Shown here: one piece after another, positions 14,983-17,854 of the stretch | Layout: each line of letters begins with the position of its first letter | Position numbering within the stretch: the stretch's first letter is position 1 | Assembly: GCA_036480335.1 (NCBI GenBank) | Contig: JAZGGH010000032.1 | Location: 1-17,854 of the forward strand | DNA length: 17,854 nt | Reading direction: 5' to 3' | Source of the DNA: JAZGER01 sp036480335 | GTDB taxonomy: Bacteria > Pseudomonadota > Gammaproteobacteria > DSM-19610 | Notes under the pieces: model-generated | Seen by the model: only the letters and a program-made list of their open reading frames with translations | The model's database searches: none | Told to the model about the DNA's origin: nothing | Made by a program: the position numbers and the translations under genes

Positions 14983-15468
14983 ATGAGCAGACACATTTTG
15001 ATTATCAGCTTACTCTTTGCATGCATCGTGGGCACCGCCTTTGCCAGCAATGAAACAGCACCCGACTTTACGCTGAAAAGTAACCACGGCAAGAACGTTA
15101 AACTCAGTGATCTGCGCGGTGATGTGGTCATGATCAATTTCTGGGCAACCTGGTGCGGCCCCTGCCGTCAGGAAATGCCTGCCCTGGAAGCCCTGTATCA
15201 GGAATATCAGGATCTTGGCTTCACCATTCTGGGCGTCAATGTGGAAGAAGACAGCAGCAAGGCTACCAGCATGATCAAGGACTTTGGCATCAGCTTTCCG
15301 GTGTTATTTGATACCAGCAGCAAAGCCAGCAAACTCTATGATGTTTCCACCATGCCCAGCACCGTACTGGTAGATCGTGACGGAAAAATTCGCTACCTGC
15401 ACCGAGGCTATAAATCCGGTTACGAAGACAGCTACCAAACCCAGATTCGGGAATTGATCAGGGAATAA
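14983..15468 (+). CDS. TlpA/ResA-like periplasmic thioredoxin-fold protein
   Basis: This 161-residue protein has a Sec signal peptide (cleavage after AFA near residue 21) and a single thioredoxin fold. The redox motif is WCGPC, with Cys58 and Cys61, in NFWATWCGPCRQEMP, typical of the TlpA/ResA/peroxiredoxin-like group. The cis-Pro loop STMPSTVLVDRDG is intact. It probably reduces disulphides or apocytochrome thiols in the periplasm. In this operon the obvious clients are the CXXCH cytochromes or the Cys-containing tail of the following lipoprotein, which is inference. AGGAA precedes the ATG by about 8 bases, and the next gene starts 2 bases after its stop. Confidence 0.92.
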   Translation: MSRHILIISLLFACIVGTAFASNETAPDFTLKSNHGKNVKLSDLRGDVVMINFWATWCGPCRQEMPALEALYQEYQDLGFTILGVNVEEDSSKATSMIKDFGISFPVLFDTSSKASKLYDVSTMPSTVLVDRDGKIRYLHRGYKSGYEDSYQTQIRELIRE

Positions 15469-15470
15469 TC

Positions 15471-15695
15471 ATGGCCGTTAAACACCTTATCCTCAGTCTG
15501 GCTATCTTTCTTCTTTACGGCTGCAGTTCACTGCAACCCTGGGTTAAACCGTATGAACGCGCACATCTTGCAGACCCGATCATGTCTTTCAGCCCTGATC
15601 CGGTTTCAGCAAGTTACATGCACCATATTTATGTGGTTCGGGAAGGTGCGCGTGGTGCCGAAGGCAGTGCCGGGGGCGGTTGTGGCTGTAACTAA
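15471..15695 (+). CDS. small DUF4266-type lipoprotein with GGGCGCN tail
   Basis: This 74-residue protein has a lipoprotein signal (LLYGC, Cys18), leaving about 57 mature residues. It contains VKPYERAHLADPIM, then HHIYVVREGARGAEG, and ends in AGGGCGCN. This pattern matches the DUF4266 family as I remember it. AGGGA, in the end of the thioredoxin gene, lies about 7 bases before the ATG. The Gly-Cys tail could bind metal, form disulphides with the neighbouring thioredoxin, or be modified; nothing in the sequence decides. It is followed after one base by the DUF3570-type gene, the usual neighbour of this family as far as I recall. Function is not known. Confidence 0.8.
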   Translation: MAVKHLILSLAIFLLYGCSSLQPWVKPYERAHLADPIMSFSPDPVSASYMHHIYVVREGARGAEGSAGGGCGCN

Positions 15696-15696
15696 C

Positions 15697-16821
15697 ATGT
15701 CAAAAATATCCTGTCTGTGTTTATGCCTGCTGTTGAAACCAGCAGCATCACTCGCCGGTGTCTTGCCTGAAGACAGAGCCGATGCGCTCTATCATTCATA
15801 CGATGGCGGCGGTGTTGAAGTGACTGGCCCCTCAATTCTTGTCAGGAAAGGTGACAAAAAGCATTTTTCGGTATCCGGAAATTACTACGTTGACAGCATT
15901 TCCAGTGCATCAATCGATGTTATCACTCAGGGCAGTCCCTATTCCGAAGAACGCATTCAAAAAAGTATTGGCGTTGACCTACTGCATGCTAATACGATTT
16001 TTTCACTCGGCTATACCAACAGCGAAGAAAGCGACTACACAGCCGATACCACCAATTTCAGCATCAGTCACAGCCTGTTTGGCGATTTGACAACAGTCAC
16101 CATGGGCTTTGCGCTTGGCCGTGACGAGGTACTGGCAAATGGCACACCGGATTTCAGCGAAAATGTTGATCGCAAACAATATCAGCTCAACATCTCGCAG
16201 GTTCTGACAAAGGACATGATCCTCGCCATTAATTTTGAAAACGTCACCGAGGAAGGCTTTCTCAATAATCCCTACCGCAGTGTCCGCTATGATAATGGCA
16301 GCGGCGGGGATGAATTTCAGAGTGAACTCTATCCCGGCACACGCACCAGCAATGCCATTGCTGCCCGCCTTAAATACTACCTGCCCTATCGTGCCGCCCT
16401 CGGAGCTGGCTATCGTTATTTCAGGGATGACTGGGAGATTGAAGCGCACACGCTAGAGCTCAATTATACCCACCCGCTAAAACAGCACTGGACTCTGGAC
16501 TTGCAGTACCGCTACTACACCCAGTCAGAAGCCGAATTCTATAGTGACCTGTTTCCGTTTCGTGATGCGCAAAATTTCCTGGCTCGCGACAAGGAACTCA
16601 GTCAGTTTGATAATCATTCGATCGGCTTTGGTATCAGTTACGCATTCCTCAATAACGGCTGGCGCTTTATCGACAAAGCCCAGGCCAGCTTCAAAATCAA
16701 TCACTTCTGGTTCAGCTATGATAACTATCGTGATCTGACCAAAGGCGGCGCGACTGGAGAAGAACCCCTGTATGAATTTGAATCCGATGTGATTCAATTA
16801 TTCGTCTCTATCTGGTATTAG
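15697..16821 (+). CDS. DUF3570-type outer-membrane beta-barrel protein
   Basis: This is a 374-residue protein from the ATG at 15697. The frame is open back to 15553, but only the 15697 start gives a signal peptide (MSKISCLCLCLLLKPAASLAG), and it begins one base after the DUF4266 stop. The mature protein starts VLPEDRADALYHSYDGGGVEV, typical of DUF3570. It continues as alternating beta-strands (HFSVSGNYYVDSISSASIDV, LDLQYRYYTQSEAEFYSD) and ends DVIQLFVSIWY, an aromatic barrel end. A loop near the C-terminus reads DLTKGGATGEEPLYEF. The GGAT there faintly recalls the GAT core of ApbE flavinylation sites, but the spacing from the Asp is one residue off. It lies between DUF4266 and ApbE and is probably the outer-membrane component of that set. 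Confidence 0.82.
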   Translation: MSKISCLCLCLLLKPAASLAGVLPEDRADALYHSYDGGGVEVTGPSILVRKGDKKHFSVSGNYYVDSISSASIDVITQGSPYSEERIQKSIGVDLLHANTIFSLGYTNSEESDYTADTTNFSISHSLFGDLTTVTMGFALGRDEVLANGTPDFSENVDRKQYQLNISQVLTKDMILAINFENVTEEGFLNNPYRSVRYDNGSGGDEFQSELYPGTRTSNAIAARLKYYLPYRAALGAGYRYFRDDWEIEAHTLELNYTHPLKQHWTLDLQYRYYTQSEAEFYSDLFPFRDAQNFLARDKELSQFDNHSIGFGISYAFLNNGWRFIDKAQASFKINHFWFSYDNYRDLTKGGATGEEPLYEFESDVIQLFVSIWY

Positions 16822-16848
16822 CGGGTAGAAGTCACCTACAATAGCACC

Positions 16849-17854
16849 ATGAAAACCGAATGGAATCTATCAGTGGCTCTATCTAATCTGCGCCTGTTTC
16901 TCAGCCTGCCTTTTCTTTGCCTACTGGCTATCAGCCTGCCTGTCATGGCGGACTGGACGAACCGCCAGGCAGCTATCATGGGAACACGCATCACGGTAGA
17001 AGTTTTTCATCCACAGAAAATATTTGCCGAAAAAGCCATTGATGCTGTCATGGATGAAATGCGACGTATCGATAAATCCATGAGCCCATTTATTACCGAC
17101 AGCCTGCTCAGCTCGATTAATCGCTCGGCAGCGACCACCGATGTAAAAATTACACCCGAGCTATTTACTCTGTTACAAACCGCGCAACATTTTTCTGAAC
17201 TGACACATGGCGCTTTTGACATCAGCTTCGCCAGCGCCGGATTTCTTTATGACTACCGTAACCGTATAAGACCCGATACTGACAAATTATCCGAGTCAGT
17301 CGATACCATTGATTATCACAACATTCAGCTCAATGAAACAAACCACAGCATTCACTTTAGCAAAACCGGCGTAAAAATTGACCTTGGTGGTATCGCCAAA
17401 GGACATGCAGTTGATCGTAGCATCAATATCCTGAAAAAAATGGGCATTAAACAGGCTCTGGTTACTGCAGGCGGCGACAGTCGGGTACTGGGTGACCGCC
17501 AGGGTGATGCCTGGAAAATTGGTGTGCGTAATCCGCGTGATCAAAACCTGGTTTCTGTGTTGATACCACTGGAAAACACCGCCATTTCCACATCCGGTGA
17601 TTATGAACGTTTTTTTGAGGAAGACGGCGTACGCTATCATCACATCCTGGATCCAAAAACCGGTGATTCCGCAAGAGAGCTACAGAGCGTCACCATCATT
17701 GGCCCGGATGCCACCACGACTGACGCGCTATCAACCAGTGTTTTCGTATTAGGGAGGAAAAAGGGACTGGCACTCATTAATCGCCTGCCGGACATTGATG
17801 CTATTTTGATTGATCATACTGGCAAGCTGTTTTACTCGGCAGAACTTGAGCCGT
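16849..17854 (+). CDS. apbE: ApbE, FAD:protein FMN transferase (3' end cut by window)
   Basis: 335 codons are present with no stop, so only a few residues are likely missing. ApbE attaches FMN from FAD to Thr or Ser of exported proteins, using Mg. Family motifs are clear: GTRITVEVF near the mature N-terminus, VKIDLGGIAKGHAVD (175-189), TAGGD (206-210), STSGDYERFF (247-256), HHILDPKTG, and DALSTSVFVLG with the metal-binding Asp292 and Thr296. A Sec signal is present (LFLSLPFLCLLAISLPVMA), but it has no lipobox Cys, whereas many ApbE proteins are lipoproteins. It starts 27 bases after the DUF3570-type gene, with a poor ribosome site. No textbook flavinylated protein (NqrC, RnfG or FMN-bind domain) is encoded in the window, so its target here is unclear. 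Confidence 0.95.
   Translation, partial: MKTEWNLSVALSNLRLFLSLPFLCLLAISLPVMADWTNRQAAIMGTRITVEVFHPQKIFAEKAIDAVMDEMRRIDKSMSPFITDSLLSSINRSAATTDVKITPELFTLLQTAQHFSELTHGAFDISFASAGFLYDYRNRIRPDTDKLSESVDTIDYHNIQLNETNHSIHFSKTGVKIDLGGIAKGHAVDRSINILKKMGIKQALVTAGGDSRVLGDRQGDAWKIGVRNPRDQNLVSVLIPLENTAISTSGDYERFFEEDGVRYHHILDPKTGDSARELQSVTIIGPDATTTDALSTSVFVLGRKKGLALINRLPDIDAILIDHTGKLFYSAELEP

Noticed and set aside
15553..15696. N-terminal extension of the DUF3570-type frame
   Set aside because: It overlaps the DUF4266 gene and would bury the signal peptide; the ATG at 15697 gives a clean export signal.

Overview
The window looks like chromosomal DNA of a Gram-negative bacterium, most probably a gammaproteobacterium. 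The evidence is outer-membrane lipoproteins and beta-barrels, Tat and Sec exports, an OmpA-type protein, a HAMP-PAS-GGDEF cyclic-di-GMP enzyme and moderate GC content. No RNA genes, transposases or CRISPR arrays were seen. Nearly every protein is predicted to act outside the cytoplasm. The genus cannot be fixed from the sequence alone.

Left part (1-5153): on the minus strand, an inner-membrane-anchored OmpA-like protein with a BON-like segment is followed, 6 bases on, by a small membrane protein. That second protein runs into a perfect 15-base tandem repeat (Ala-Ala-Thr-Lys-Pro units) and leaves the window. Divergently on the plus strand, a secreted protein built of about eight regular 38-40-residue helical repeats overlaps by one base the start of a membrane diguanylate cyclase with intact GGDEF and I-site motifs. 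Between the cyclase and the next gene, on the minus strand, is a decayed reading frame that looks like the C-terminal two thirds of a PilZ domain.

Centre (5154-13507): a tight three-gene minus-strand operon encodes a Sec-exported mono-haem cytochrome of the DUF1588/DUF1592 type, a large lipoprotein with two CXXCH modules and a LamG-like domain, and a Tat-exported DUF1501-like protein. Divergent from it, across a 490-base regulatory region, is an 845-residue lipoprotein. Its layout (beta-propeller, then a CXXCH middle domain, then a CXXCH C-terminal domain) matches the alpha subunit of hydrazine synthase, but no beta or gamma subunit is present.

Right part (13546-17854): six closely spaced plus-strand genes follow the haem lipoprotein. 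They encode an SH3-plus-beta-barrel protein, a related second barrel, a TlpA-like thioredoxin, a tiny lipoprotein ending GGGCGCN (DUF4266 type), a DUF3570-type outer-membrane protein, and ApbE, the FAD:protein FMN transferase, which is cut by the window end. Together with the centre, this suggests an envelope redox system with five CXXCH haem sites, covalent flavin chemistry, thiol exchange and three outer-membrane barrels. Its substrate is unknown. This combined system is the best candidate here for something undescribed.
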